From contig CASFZH010000024.1 in NCBI GenBank assembly GCA_949299115.1, positions 1-34,506 of the forward strand: a stretch of 34,506 bases of DNA. Direction: 5' to 3'. This stretch comes from an uncultured Helicobacter sp. (lineage in GTDB: Bacteria > Campylobacterota > Campylobacteria > Campylobacterales > Helicobacteraceae). Under the pieces are notes generated by a model. It did no database searches. It saw only the letters and a program-made list of their open reading frames with translations, and was not told the origin of the DNA. Position numbers and translations under genes: made by a program. Of this stretch, positions 24,361 to 33,938 are shown piece by piece; positions within the stretch are counted from its first letter, which is position 1, and every line of letters starts with the position of its first letter.

Positions 24361-25419
24361 TTAAATTTCCACTTTTTCAAGCAGCTTTAAGCTAAACCCG
24401 CTTAATGCAGTGTATTCATTCGTTGAATTTCTAGAGCTTAAAAGTCTAAAATTTTCAATTTTCAAAAGACGCAAAATTTGTGCACCAATGCCAAAACTTT
24501 TCATATCTCCTTGTGATATGCTATTATCGAGAAAAATAAGATACCCACCACCTTGTTTTAATGTCGCTATACTACGCATAAAATCATCAAATGTATCATT
24601 ATGCTCTAACAAATCTAAATCTTTTTTTATGATATGAAATTTTATAAGTGGACTTGATATGGCATTTGTTGCATTGGTATCTTGTAGTTTATTGCCAAAA
24701 AATTTAAACACACTATGTTGTCTTTCTAAATGGTCAGAGAAAACGCTTTTTTCACATTCTGCACCCAAGAAATAAACTTTTTCTAAGGAGATTCTGTGTA
24801 CTAGATTCTCATAATTCAAACGATATTGAATAATATCAGAAACATAGAGAATTTTTAGATTATTTTTTTTAGCAAAATCAAGTAAAAATTTATCTTCTCT
24901 TTTTGCCATTGTTCCATCTTTTTTCATAATTTCACAAATTACACTAATTGGAGCAACACCTGCTAATTTGCATATATCAACACTTGCTTCAGTGTGTCCT
25001 GTTCGCACCAAAACTCCACCTTCTTTTGCAATCAAAGGAAATATATGTCCGGGTCTTACAAAATCACTAGGTTTTGCATTGCTATTGCACATAAGTTTAA
25101 TGGTCATGTCCCGTTCGAATGCAGAAATACCTGTTCTTGCTCCTTTTGCATCAATAGAAACTGTAAAAGCAGTTTCATGATTACTATCATTATTTTGTAC
25201 CATTGGCGGTAAATCAAGCTTTTTTGCAATATCATTGGTAATAGAAACACAAATGAGCCCCCTTGCTTCTTGTGCCATAAAGTTGATTTTTTGTGGGGTT
25301 GAAAAAATGCCAGCAAATACTAAATCGCCTTCATTCTCTCTGTCTTCATCGTCCATTATTATGATCATTTCACCCTTTTTGATTGATTCTATGGCTTCCT
25401 TTACACGTTGATGATACAT
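24361..25419 (-). CDS. ribB: RibBA: dihydroxybutanone phosphate synthase with a decayed GTP cyclohydrolase II domain
   Basis: This 352-residue protein starts with a complete 3,4-dihydroxy-2-butanone-4-phosphate synthase domain, which converts ribulose-5-phosphate into a riboflavin precursor. Seen are IIMDDEDRENEGDLVFAG (about 20-37), TGISAFERDMTI, FVRPGHIFPL and the catalytic-end RTGHTEASVDICKLAG with ICEIMKKDGTMA. The C-terminal 150 residues have the layout of GTP cyclohydrolase II but lack the usual zinc cysteines and the HSECLTGD-type motif. The matching region reads SVFSDHLERQHSVF, so this half is probably inactive. H. pylori has a similar RibBA with a separate RibA elsewhere; no ribA is in this window. 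Confidence 0.9.
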   Translation of the reverse strand: MYHQRVKEAIESIKKGEMIIIMDDEDRENEGDLVFAGIFSTPQKINFMAQEARGLICVSITNDIAKKLDLPPMVQNNDSNHETAFTVSIDAKGARTGISAFERDMTIKLMCNSNAKPSDFVRPGHIFPLIAKEGGVLVRTGHTEASVDICKLAGVAPISVICEIMKKDGTMAKREDKFLLDFAKKNNLKILYVSDIIQYRLNYENLVHRISLEKVYFLGAECEKSVFSDHLERQHSVFKFFGNKLQDTNATNAISSPLIKFHIIKKDLDLLEHNDTFDDFMRSIATLKQGGGYLIFLDNSISQGDMKSFGIGAQILRLLKIENFRLLSSRNSTNEYTALSGFSLKLLEKVEI

Positions 25420-25462
25420 AAAAAACCTTAATTAAATTTTTACAAAATTATATCAGATTTAT

Positions 25463-25491
25463 TTGACTTTTTATAAAAAAGTATGTATAAT
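25463..25491 (+). promoter_or_regulatory. Strong sigma-70 promoter for tRNA-Gln
   Basis: TTGACT (25463-25468), a 17-base spacer and a perfect TATAAT (25486-25491) end 12 bases before the tRNA. Transcription would begin at about 25498. This is the best consensus promoter in the window and likely also reads through to the initiator tRNA. Confidence 0.8.
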
Positions 25492-25503
25492 TTCCCTCTG
25501 AGT

Positions 25504-25578
25504 TGGGATATCGCCAAGTGGTAAGGCAGTTGGTTTTGGTCCAACCATTCCGAGGTTCGAATCCTTGTATCCCAGCCA
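25504..25578 (+). tRNA. tRNA-Gln (anticodon TTG)
   Basis: This is a 75-base cloverleaf with encoded CCA. The acceptor TGGGATA pairs with TATCCCA. The anticodon loop TTTTGGT carries TTG for CAA/CAG codons. The T-arm contains GGTTCGAATCC. The discriminator base is G, as in glutamine tRNAs. Confidence 0.97.
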
Positions 25579-25654
25579 CTTCTTTATAGAATACTTCACA
25601 TCTTATTATTGATTAAAGTTTGTCTTTATTACATACTATTTATAGTGTTATTAT

Positions 25655-25731
<77 letters not shown>

Positions 25732-25835
25732 TAGAATATAGATTATAGTTATTCTAACAGCTCCAATAACATCAAAACTTGTGTTCTATAATTAGATAGA
25801 ATCTCGATTGAGAATATTTTATACACTAATTAGTT

Positions 25836-26450
25836 CTATTTTTCTAGTAGATACATTCTATCCTGTATTTCATAAATTAATCCATAAAATATTTGCATAA
25901 CATCTCTATTGTATTGGAATATTTGTCCATTGATGGCAATATAGCTCATTGGATTATCAAACTCACCAAGCTCAATATTCATCAAAACTATTTGTGGCTC
26001 TGTCATGTTTTTGTAGTTAATAATAATTCTTGGAGTATTGGGAACTTGTAAATTATTCGGCATAAGTCGAACATCTCTTAATGTTGTAAGAATGCTCCAA
26101 TATTGGTATGGTTGTAGCGTTAGCAAACTTAAACCATCATCACCACGATAGCATCCTGCCATTACATCTTCTTTTGTTGGATAATAATAAGAGGCATTGC
26201 CAATCACACAAATCTCCATAAGCATTGGTGCATCAGGTAAAAAAATATTTCGTAACCCTTGATTCTCTGATTGTAAATAATAATCCAACACATCTGGTAA
26301 TTCAATGCCATAGACTTGTGGCAAAGGTGGTGGTTCACCCAAAACATGCGTGGAAAGTGAAAAGTCTGGTGCATAAGGTTCGTTTGCATGTAATATATGA
26401 AAATATACGAGACTATTTATAATATACATAATTATATAACACCGTTTCAT
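25836..26450 (-). CDS. Hypothetical exported protein
   Basis: This 204-residue protein begins with a basic and then hydrophobic signal-like segment (MKRCYIIMYIINSLVYFHIL) with likely cleavage near HANE. The mature part is moderately acidic, Pro- and Tyr-rich (PPPLPQVYG at about 40-48), and has two central cysteines (about 81 and 99) that could pair in the periplasm. I do not recognise a family. The C-terminal part alternates hydrophobic strands (PRIIINY, PQIVLMNIELG, MSYIAING), suggesting a small beta domain. It is monocistronic, downstream of and opposite to the tRNA pair, and divergent from hugZ. Confidence 0.75.
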   Translation of the reverse strand: MKRCYIIMYIINSLVYFHILHANEPYAPDFSLSTHVLGEPPPLPQVYGIELPDVLDYYLQSENQGLRNIFLPDAPMLMEICVIGNASYYYPTKEDVMAGCYRGDDGLSLLTLQPYQYWSILTTLRDVRLMPNNLQVPNTPRIIINYKNMTEPQIVLMNIELGEFDNPMSYIAINGQIFQYNRDVMQIFYGLIYEIQDRMYLLEK

Positions 26451-26620
26451 TTCTATCCTTACGCATTAAGAATATAAGAATAATGGGTACAATCGACTAT
26501 TTTTAGATTAATTGTAATACATTAAGATAATGTGGGGGTGCTAGGAGTGCTGTTTGTTTGCCAATATAAGCAATACAAGATAGAAAAATAAAATATTGTA
26601 TAAGTGTAATAAAACTGTGA

Positions 26621-26646
26621 TATAATAATAATCATAATTCATTATT
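26621..26646 (+). promoter_or_regulatory. Candidate Fur-type operator over the hugZ promoter
   Basis: The stretch is an AT-rich, roughly dyad-symmetric run made of TATAATAATAATCATAATTC followed by ATTATT, similar to the ATAATNATTAT units bound by Helicobacter Fur. It overlaps a TATAAT (-10-like, 26621-26626) just upstream of hugZ. Iron repression of heme oxygenases is well known. The site is a guess from sequence alone. Confidence 0.35.
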
Positions 26647-26658
26647 TAAGGAAAGACA

Positions 26659-27405
26659 ATGAGTATTGATACTATTAAAACACATATGAATGAACATCAT
26701 GTAGAAGAATTGAAATCTCTCGTTAATATTTATGGTGGTTTTAAACCACATGCACCAAAACTTATCGATGTTGATAAAAATGGTCTCACCATTCAAGCTG
26801 ATGGCAAGGAAGTATTTGTGCCTTTTCCTAATATAACTGAAGAAAAAGACTATAAAAATGCCATTATAGCACTTTGTGCAAATATTGAAAAGAGAGATGA
26901 TGCTGTAAGTGTAGAAATAGAATCTTTTAGAGATGGATTCAATTCGATTATACTCGCTTCGCTTTCTTCTGATAAGAAGCCATGCATTAGTTATTCTCCT
27001 TTATTAAAATATCAAGGCAATTATTACTTATATATTAGTGAGGTAGCACAACATTTTGGTAATCTTAAGACAAATCCAGATTGCATGCAAGTTATGTTTA
27101 TTGAAGATGAAACAAAAACAAAAAGTATTTTAGCCCGCAAAAGATTGGTTTATGATGCTGTTGCAGAATTTTTACCACGTGATAATTTGTTTAATAGTGT
27201 TTTTGATAATTTTGAAAATTGTGTTGGAAAAGGTGGTGGCGTATCAACTGTGCGACAAATGCTTGATTTTCACTTAGTAAAAATTCATTTTAAGCAGGGG
27301 CGTTTCGTTAAAGGATTTGGACAAGCCTATAATATTAATGAAGAAGGGAAAATAGAACATATTGGTAGCAATAGTATGCCACATGCAATGCCTCATAAAA
27401 AATAG
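26659..27405 (+). CDS. hugZ: HugZ-family heme oxygenase
   Basis: This 248-residue protein is close to the length of H. pylori HugZ and C. jejuni ChuZ, split-barrel heme oxygenases that open heme to release iron. The N-terminus has TIKTHMNEHHVEELKSLVNI (about 5-24), the helical DUF2470-like part. The barrel includes KKPCISYSPLLKYQGNYYLY (about 106-125), KTNPDCMQVMFIEDE and ARKRLVYDA. The C-terminal LVKIHFKQGRFVKGFGQAY is the family end, followed by a His-rich tail (SMPHAMPHKK). In HugZ a C-terminal His contributes to heme binding; which tail His would do so here is uncertain. It is monocistronic with AAGGAAAG upstream and a possible Fur site over its promoter. Confidence 0.92.
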   Translation: MSIDTIKTHMNEHHVEELKSLVNIYGGFKPHAPKLIDVDKNGLTIQADGKEVFVPFPNITEEKDYKNAIIALCANIEKRDDAVSVEIESFRDGFNSIILASLSSDKKPCISYSPLLKYQGNYYLYISEVAQHFGNLKTNPDCMQVMFIEDETKTKSILARKRLVYDAVAEFLPRDNLFNSVFDNFENCVGKGGGVSTVRQMLDFHLVKIHFKQGRFVKGFGQAYNINEEGKIEHIGSNSMPHAMPHKK

Positions 27406-27597
27406 CATTTATACATTCCTTAAATTGTAACCCTATATTTTACTAGGGCGGCGATAAGTCGATAGATTTAATAATTTATGATATGTATATAATTTCTTCT
27501 GATTCTCTCTATTACAAATTTACCAAAGTTACTATACTATTTTGTCTTGGAAAATTTAATTTTATTTAATTGTATTTAAACATTTTCAAGGATATAC

Positions 27598-28395
27598 ATG
27601 TCATTAGATTCAAATCACTATATTAGTAAAGAGAATATTTTGAATGAAAAAATAAGCATTATTCAAGGGAAAAATGTTACATTTAGTTACAATAGAGAAA
27701 AAATTTTTGATTCTATAAATTTTGATATTTTTCATAAAGAATTTTTAGGAATTATAGGACCAAATGGTGGAGGAAAAACTACATTTATCAAAATTCTACT
27801 AGGATTATTAAAAATTGACAAGGGAGAAATATCATATCCAAACCCAATACTGTTTGCCCATAAGAAAGATTTTGGCTATGTGCCTCAAAATACACACATT
27901 AATATTAATTTTCCAATTATGGCTATCGAAATTGTAGAAATGGGATTTATGCAAGCTAAAACATTTGGATTTCGTGTAAAAAAGAAACATCGAGAAAAAG
28001 CCTTAGAAATTTTGAGCAAATTAGGAATCGAGCATTTAGCATATAAAAAAATTGCGGAACTAAGTGGTGGACAACGTCAAAGAGTCCTCATAGCAAGAGC
28101 TATAAGTGGTAATCCTAAGATATTAATTTTAGATGAACCAACATCAAATATTGATGCACAAACTCAATCTGAAATCTATAAATTATTAAAAATGATTAAC
28201 GAATTTCATACTATAATTACAATCAGTCACGATATTCCCATAACTTTGGAATATGCCTCAAGAGTTTTATATATCAACCGAACGATTCATAGCCATGAAA
28301 TACCAAGTATTGCTTTGAACAAAAATGGGTATGTTTGTGAAATAGATATTTTTCAACACTTTATACGTATGATTCAAGGAGATAATGATGAATGA
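27598..28395 (+). CDS. ABC transporter ATPase, ZnuC-like (metal uptake)
   Basis: This 265-residue ATPase has all nucleotide-binding motifs: Walker [10 protein letters not shown] (about 54-62), the Q loop in YVPQNTHI, signature LSGGQRQRV (about 156-164), Walker [11 protein letters not shown] (about 176-185) and the switch His in TISHDI. The Q-loop context (YVPQ, then a segment ending in VEMG) resembles zinc/manganese importers of the ZnuC type. No permease or binding protein lies beside it, so the partner genes are elsewhere or the assignment is off. Its stop overlaps the start of mqo, so the two genes are coupled. Confidence 0.82.
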   Translation: MSLDSNHYISKENILNEKISIIQGKNVTFSYNREKIFDSINFDIFHKEFLGIIGPNGGGKTTFIKILLGLLKIDKGEISYPNPILFAHKKDFGYVPQNTHININFPIMAIEIVEMGFMQAKTFGFRVKKKHREKALEILSKLGIEHLAYKKIAELSGGQRQRVLIARAISGNPKILILDEPTSNIDAQTQSEIYKLLKMINEFHTIITISHDIPITLEYASRVLYINRTIHSHEIPSIALNKNGYVCEIDIFQHFIRMIQGDNDE

Positions 28396-29734
28396 ATTCG
28401 ATGTCGCCATCATTGGTGGTGGTGTAAGCGGATGTTGCACGTTTTATACTTTAACTGAATATAGTAATATCAAAAAGATTGCCATTATAGAAAAAGAATC
28501 AAAATTGGCTCAAATTAGTTCAAATCATAAAGCAAATTCACAAACAATTCATGATGGTTCTATTGAGACCAACTATACCGCCCAAAAAGCTAGAAAGGTT
28601 CGTTTATCAGCACAAAAAGTACGTAATTTTGCATTAAAAGAAGGACTCCAAAATACTATTATTTTTAATATGCAAAAAATAGCAATTGGAGTAGGAGATG
28701 TTGAATGTGAATATATAACAAAACGACACGAAGAATTTAAAGAAATATTCCCAGGATTAAAGTTTTACACAAAAGAAGATATTAAAACTCTTGAACCAAA
28801 AGTTATTGAGGGACAAAATGGTGGCGATAGACCAGAAAATGTTGTAGCTTCTGGTTTTGATTCGGATTGGTGTGCAATTGATTTCGAATTATTAAGTGAA
28901 TATTTTGTCAAAAAAGCAAAAGAAAAAAATCCACAAAATGAAGTCTTTTTTAATTTTCATGTCGACCAAATAAAGCAAAAAAATACTGGTTATGCAATCG
29001 TATCAAAAGATAGCAAAGAAATATACGCTAAATTCGTATTGGTTGATGCGGGTTCATATTCCTTGCCACTTGCTCAAAGTGCGGGATATGGGTTGGATTT
29101 AGGTTGCTTACCAGTTGCTGGAAACTTTTATTTTGCACCAAATGTTCTAAAGGGAAAAGTGTATGGTGTACAGAATCCCAAATTACCATTTGCAGCATTA
29201 CATGGAGATCCCGATATTGTCGTGAATGGTAAAACGAGGCTTGGTCCAACTGCACTAGCAATGCCAAAATTGGAGAGAGGTAAATATTGGTTTGACAAGC
29301 TTAGTCCGGATTTATTAAAGCTTGATATGCATAAAGAGATATTTCAAATTTCTTATGATTTATTCAGAGATTCTGAAATTCGCAATTATGTATTACGAAA
29401 TATATTTTTTGGTATCCCTTATTTTGGTAAGAAGATGTTTTTAAAAGATGCACAAAAAATCATACCATCTTTGAAACTACATGATATCACATTTGCAAAA
29501 GGTTATGGTGAAGTGCGTCCACAAGTGCTTGATAGAACAGCAAAAAAATTAGAAATGGGAGAAAAAAGAATACGCACAGGAAAAGGCTTGACATTCAATA
29601 TGACACCATCACCAGGTGCTACTTCGTGCTTACAAAATGCTTTTGTAGATTCACAAGAGATTGTTGCATATTTGAATGCAACCTTCGATAAAGAAAGGTT
29701 TTTGCAGGAACTTTCACCAGAGGAATTACAATAA
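28385..29734 (+). CDS. mqo: Malate:quinone oxidoreductase
   Basis: This 449-residue FAD enzyme oxidises malate to oxaloacetate at the inner membrane and passes electrons to menaquinone, replacing malate dehydrogenase in this group. The N-terminal dinucleotide fold is [19 protein letters not shown] (about 5-23), followed by [21 protein letters not shown] (about 52-65) is a conserved flavin/substrate region. The C-terminal [19 protein letters not shown] (about 401-419) closes the FAD site. It starts either at 28385 or, better spaced from AAGGA, at 28388, overlapping the ATPase gene by 8-11 bases. It resembles the Campylobacter/Helicobacter-type enzyme more than the longer E. coli Mqo. Confidence 0.93.
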   Translation: MMNEFDVAIIGGGVSGCCTFYTLTEYSNIKKIAIIEKESKLAQISSNHKANSQTIHDGSIETNYTAQKARKVRLSAQKVRNFALKEGLQNTIIFNMQKIAIGVGDVECEYITKRHEEFKEIFPGLKFYTKEDIKTLEPKVIEGQNGGDRPENVVASGFDSDWCAIDFELLSEYFVKKAKEKNPQNEVFFNFHVDQIKQKNTGYAIVSKDSKEIYAKFVLVDAGSYSLPLAQSAGYGLDLGCLPVAGNFYFAPNVLKGKVYGVQNPKLPFAALHGDPDIVVNGKTRLGPTALAMPKLERGKYWFDKLSPDLLKLDMHKEIFQISYDLFRDSEIRNYVLRNIFFGIPYFGKKMFLKDAQKIIPSLKLHDITFAKGYGEVRPQVLDRTAKKLEMGEKRIRTGKGLTFNMTPSPGATSCLQNAFVDSQEIVAYLNATFDKERFLQELSPEELQ

Positions 29735-30056
29735 ATTTATACATTTTTGTTAATTGTGTGTATTTGTAATTCACAGGGAAGCATTATATAATGAGGCAAT
29801 TTAGTAAATTATTCTCATCTATGTATAGTTATTATTACAAATCATCAAGTTTATGCGATCATCTTAATTGCATAATTATACATTTTTAGTTTTTTTAGGC
29901 ATGATAGTCGTGTTAAAGTTTTTATATTTGTATTAACATATATATTTTAATTACACAATTTAGACTTATATCATAATTGTATCTCTATGGTTTTTTAGCT
30001 AAAATTAAGAGTTTATATGATACCATAATAACATTACAAATTGAGGATAGATATTC
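29735..30056. other. Intergenic region before atpB
   Basis: No coding sequence is seen. It is very AT-rich with several TATAAT-like words (for example ATTATATAATG near 29783-29793), any of which could drive atpB; none has a convincing -35. Confidence 0.4.
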
Positions 30057-30737
30057 ATGGAAGAGAGACTTTTTACTTTTGCCGGTCTAATTAGCACAGA
30101 CCATTCTTTTATTGTAACATTTTATACTATCTTATGTGCATTGATAACAGTGGGGATTAGCATGTTTGCCGTTCGTAAACTACAAGCTGTGCCTACTGGT
30201 ATGCAAAATTTTTATGAGTGGATAATTGGGGGTATGTTATATATTGGCAAAGACGCATTAGGTGAAAAATTGGCTAGAAAGTATTTTCCTCTAGCCGGAA
30301 CAATTGGTGTCTTAGTATTTTATTGTAATGTAATTGGTATGATTCCGGGATTTGAAGCTCCAACAGCAAATATCAGCTTTACAATTGTATTAGCGTTGGT
30401 TGTATTTTTTTACTACCATTTTGAGGGCATTAGAGCAAATGGGTTTGTAAAATATTTTGGACATTTTGCAGGTCCTATTAAACTGCTTTCACCCCTTTTG
30501 TTTCCTATTGAAATCATCTCACATCTTTCACGCATCATTTCTCTATCTTTTCGTTTATTTGGAAATATTCGTGGTGATGACATGTTTTTACTTGTCATGT
30601 TGCAGCTTGTTCCATGGATAGTACCTCTTTTACCATTTGGTATTCTCATGTTTATGGCTATTTTACAGGCATTTGTTTTTATGATACTTACGTATGTATA
30701 TCTTGCAAGTGCTGTTCTATTGGAAGAAGATCATTAA
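30057..30737 (+). CDS. atpB: ATP synthase F0 subunit a
   Basis: This 226-residue polytopic membrane protein forms the proton half-channels next to the c-ring of ATP synthase. Hydrophobic helices start at about 21, 80, 106, 165 and 190. The key C-terminal helix reads [17 protein letters not shown] (about 159-175), with the essential Arg in SFRLFGN. A final helix contains [20 protein letters not shown]. In Helicobacter and Campylobacter atpB is separate from the main atp operon, as it is here. AGGATAG is upstream. A small membrane protein follows after 14 bases. Confidence 0.95.
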   Translation: MEERLFTFAGLISTDHSFIVTFYTILCALITVGISMFAVRKLQAVPTGMQNFYEWIIGGMLYIGKDALGEKLARKYFPLAGTIGVLVFYCNVIGMIPGFEAPTANISFTIVLALVVFFYYHFEGIRANGFVKYFGHFAGPIKLLSPLLFPIEIISHLSRIISLSFRLFGNIRGDDMFLLVMLQLVPWIVPLLPFGILMFMAILQAFVFMILTYVYLASAVLLEEDH

Positions 30738-30751
30738 ATGTAGTTAATTCT

Positions 30752-31051
30752 ATGAATAAAACAGAAATCAAACGCTTTATAGCCGTTATGGAATTTTTTT
30801 ACGGTTTTCTTTTCGGCGTTGCTGTTTTTAGTGCAGCTCTTACTTTTTTAATTATTCCATCATTTTTTACGGCAGTACTGTGTGCTGTGTGTGTGTTTAC
30901 ATTTTTCATATTTCTTATGGCAATAGTTCGTTATTGTATTGTACGTATTAAAATTGCTCAACAAACCTTTGAAATGCAATTAGAATCTCATATTTTCCAA
31001 GACAAACTTATAAAAACACTCTATCCTAAAGATTCTTTATTAGAAGAGTAA
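30752..31051 (+). CDS. Small two-helix membrane protein of unknown function
   Basis: This 99-residue protein begins at the ATG at 30752; an earlier start at 30614 would read an atpB-overlapping frame of unlikely composition. Two hydrophobic segments (about 14-33 and 38-62) form a hairpin, followed by a basic and amphipathic C-terminal tail (RIKIAQQTFEMQLES...YPKDSLLEE). It lies 14 bases after atpB and is probably co-transcribed. I do not recognise a family; a role near the ATP synthase is only a guess from position. Confidence 0.75.
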   Translation: MNKTEIKRFIAVMEFFYGFLFGVAVFSAALTFLIIPSFFTAVLCAVCVFTFFIFLMAIVRYCIVRIKIAQQTFEMQLESHIFQDKLIKTLYPKDSLLEE

Positions 31052-31112
31052 ATATCTGTATTACATATTAAATGTGAGAAGCTTTAATTATGCTTAATGG
31101 AGAAAAGATAAA

Positions 31113-32933
31113 ATGCTATTTAAGATAATTAAAGCTTTAACATTTATTTTATATCTCATTATTTGCATTGGTTGCAATAAAGGCTGGCAATATATAGAAA
31201 AGTCTAGCGACTATGTTTCTTTTGGCATAGATTATCATGATATAGAAAAAATTGTAGATTCCAATGCACAGTCTCTTCTAAGTTCTGATTATGTGAACAA
31301 ACTGAAAGAAAATAAAATATTAGTGATTTCAGACATTATCAATCAAACACAAGATGATATTGACATAGAAATTTTAAGCAGAAAACTCATGAGAAAAATT
31401 GCTCAAAGTCACAAATTCACACTAAGTAATGTAGTAGGTGGTGAAGATATTAGAATAGATACCATGATATATGATTCAAGAAATTTTAATAAGAATGAAT
31501 ATTTCAACCAATATACGACACAAGAAAAAGGCACATTAGTAGCCCCAGAGCTATCATTGAGCGGCAAGTTTATAAGCCGATTGAAATATATTGGTAATAT
31601 TATCCGCATGGATTACATATTTTTGCTTACACTCACAGATTTAAAAACAGGTAAAGTAGTATGGGATAACGAGGAGATAATATCAAAGGCAATAGATAAA
31701 CAACATGCAAAGGATTTTTTGGAATCTAAAAAAACACGAAATGTTACATTTAATACTAAAGATGATAGCAATACGGCTGATAACACACACTCACAACAAG
31801 AATCAATAGAAAATACTGAAACAATAGAAGAACAATTAAAAAAAATCAAACAACTTTGTCCAAAAGTTTATATATATGATGAATATAATAAAAATAATCA
31901 AACCTGTGATGATTTAGTAGAGAATTTTATTCAAAATGCTATAAAACATTCAATGCAAGAATATATTGCTACCATACCAAAGCAAGACCAAAATGATGAA
32001 TATAGAGAACAGATGGCTTACTCATTACAAATACTTATGTATGAGCAACTATGCGATGAACATGTGGGGATTGCATGTTATAGATTAGGTTTAGCTGCCA
32101 TGGAAATTTCTAGTGAAAATATTCCAGAGGCTATTCCGTATCTTCAAAAAGCTTGTGAGAATGGGGCTTATCAGACATGTTTTCTACTTGGATTGACTTT
32201 GATAAAAGATGATATGCGTGCCCTCACAGAGCATGAAGAACAAGGCATGGATTTCAACACTTATGTATTTAAAAAAGATAAGATTTACTATGCTAATGCC
32301 TTTGCACACTTTAAAAAGGCCTGTGAAGTCAATGTGGCAGATAGCTGTCATATACTATCAGAATTATATATAATGGGGCTTGGAGTGTCTAAAGATATAA
32401 ATCAATCACGTAAATACATAATAAAAGCCTGTGAAGTAGAGAAAATAGGAGAATCATGTTATAGTGTTGGACTGCGATATTTGAAAGGATATAAGGGGTT
32501 TATGATAGACAATACTCAAAGTCTGTTATATTTTAAGAAAGCTTGTGAAAAGAGATATTCAGGTGGTTGCACTAAAGTAGCTTTTATGTATAAAAATGGG
32601 ATTGGTGTTAAACAAAATATGCAACAAGCTCTTCGATATTATAAAAAAGGTTGTGATATAGAGATGTATCCTAATGATGTTTGTGCTGATATAGGGCTTT
32701 TGTATTATCATGGCGAAGGAGTGGAGCAAAGCTACCATGATGCTTTCACATATTTTCAAAGAGCCTGCGAACACTCTAGTGCAAGTGGTTGTTATAATCT
32801 AGGTGTATTATATCATAATGGTGATGGTGTACGACAAAATTACACACAAGCAAAGGAATCTTATGGTAAGGCATGTGATTTAGGATTCCAAAGTGGCTGT
32901 GAAATGTATAGAGAATTTAATATGATAGAATAA
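31113..32933 (+). CDS. Lipoprotein with an LpoB-like domain fused to Sel1 repeats
   Basis: This 606-residue protein has a short lipoprotein signal with a Cys at residue 21 (LIICIGC; the -3 residue is Cys rather than Leu, slightly unusual). Residues about 30-210 resemble the LpoB-type domain that activates penicillin-binding proteins: ILVISDIINQTQDDIDIEIL, a central LSGKFISRLKY, then DYIFLLTLTDLKTGKVVWDNE. A polar Asn/Gln-rich linker (about 210-250) leads to Sel1 repeats from about 305 to the end, with paired cysteines (ACENGAYQTCFLLGLTL, ACEVNVADSCHILSELYIMG, ACEHSSASGCYNLGVLYHNG). The domain pairing suggests an outer-membrane lipoprotein linking envelope sensing or peptidoglycan synthesis to protein-protein contacts. 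AATGGAGA is upstream of the start. Confidence 0.8.
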   Translation: MLFKIIKALTFILYLIICIGCNKGWQYIEKSSDYVSFGIDYHDIEKIVDSNAQSLLSSDYVNKLKENKILVISDIINQTQDDIDIEILSRKLMRKIAQSHKFTLSNVVGGEDIRIDTMIYDSRNFNKNEYFNQYTTQEKGTLVAPELSLSGKFISRLKYIGNIIRMDYIFLLTLTDLKTGKVVWDNEEIISKAIDKQHAKDFLESKKTRNVTFNTKDDSNTADNTHSQQESIENTETIEEQLKKIKQLCPKVYIYDEYNKNNQTCDDLVENFIQNAIKHSMQEYIATIPKQDQNDEYREQMAYSLQILMYEQLCDEHVGIACYRLGLAAMEISSENIPEAIPYLQKACENGAYQTCFLLGLTLIKDDMRALTEHEEQGMDFNTYVFKKDKIYYANAFAHFKKACEVNVADSCHILSELYIMGLGVSKDINQSRKYIIKACEVEKIGESCYSVGLRYLKGYKGFMIDNTQSLLYFKKACEKRYSGGCTKVAFMYKNGIGVKQNMQQALRYYKKGCDIEMYPNDVCADIGLLYYHGEGVEQSYHDAFTYFQRACEHSSASGCYNLGVLYHNGDGVRQNYTQAKESYGKACDLGFQSGCEMYREFNMIE

Positions 32934-33090
32934 GATAAGAATCTACAATAGAGAATCTTTATTATATTATATGGGTGAGCGATATTAAAGTAATTGAATC
33001 TTGCATACTATAATGACCCAAGGAGAAATTCTCAACTTTGGTTGGCTTTATGAAAAATAATTGTACTTAATTTTAAAAATAGGAAAAATT

Positions 33091-33696
33091 ATGCAAATTT
33101 ATATGGCAGGCATACATACAGATACGGGCAAGACACATGTTTGTGCAGCATTTTGTGCGGCATTTAAATATGATTATTTTAAACTTATTCAAGCAGGGAC
33201 ACCAACAGATTCTGGAGTAATTAGACGTTTCAGTCCCAATACTCATATTTTTAATGAAGGTATACTATTGCAAACCCCTACTTCGCCACATATCGCTAAG
33301 GAAATTGAGAGGGTAGAATATGAAGCAATGCAAATAAAAATTCCAAAAAGTCAGAATCTCATTATTGAATTAGCTGGTGGATTATTTTCTCCTATTGATG
33401 AGAAATTTTGCATGATTGATTATATGCAAAATCATAAATTACCTACAATCTTAGTTGCGAAATATTATCTTGGCAGCATTAATCATATTTTATTAAGCAT
33501 TGAGGCTTTAAGGCAGAGGCATATTGATATTTTATGTCTTGTCATGGTAGGCAAACAAGAGCAACAAGTTGATTCATTTATTCAACAATATAGTAAAATC
33601 ACAATTATTCATCTCCCTTTTTTTAACACCACCAATTTTATGCAAGTAGTTTGTGATTTTAAAAACATATTAAAGGATTCCAATTTAACATTTTAA
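33091..33696 (+). CDS. bioD: Dethiobiotin synthetase BioD
   Basis: This 201-residue enzyme closes the ureido ring of biotin: 7,8-diaminopelargonate plus CO2 and ATP gives dethiobiotin. The P-loop GIHTDTGKT (about 6-14) matches the family GTDTxVGKT. KLIQAG (about 27-32) replaces the usual KPVxSG, and ELAGG corresponds to the EGAGG motif with a following SPI. The start at 33091 is ATG preceded by AGGAAAA; a TTG at 33061 would add ten residues without support. No other bio gene is nearby. Slight motif drift is common in this group and does not suggest loss of function. Confidence 0.9.
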   Translation: MQIYMAGIHTDTGKTHVCAAFCAAFKYDYFKLIQAGTPTDSGVIRRFSPNTHIFNEGILLQTPTSPHIAKEIERVEYEAMQIKIPKSQNLIIELAGGLFSPIDEKFCMIDYMQNHKLPTILVAKYYLGSINHILLSIEALRQRHIDILCLVMVGKQEQQVDSFIQQYSKITIIHLPFFNTTNFMQVVCDFKNILKDSNLTF

Positions 33697-33938
33697 TTCA
33701 TACCTTTATGATTTAGAAGTATGAGACAAGGCTTAAGGCAATAATCAATCTTTTATCTAAGACAAAGAAAATGATTCTAATAAATAGATGCAATAAAACT
33801 TTCTTTTTTATTATTCCATACAAAATAAAAACAGTCATTCTATATTTTATAATGCAGGGTTGACTCGTTTTTTTTGTAAAATAACGAGATTTTGCATACC
33901 AATATGTAAAATTTGTATTTTAGTTATAAGGAATAATA

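Noticed and set aside
27431-27448. CCCTA/TAGGG hairpin after hugZ as a terminator
   Set aside because: The stem has only five pairs and no T-run follows.
30614-30751. Upstream start of the small membrane protein inside atpB
   Set aside because: It lies in another frame of atpB with odd Cys/Tyr-rich composition; the hydrophobic hairpin begins after the ATG at 30752.
33061-33090. TTG start for bioD
   Set aside because: The ATG at 33091 has AGGAAAA upstream and begins right before the family's first strand and P-loop.
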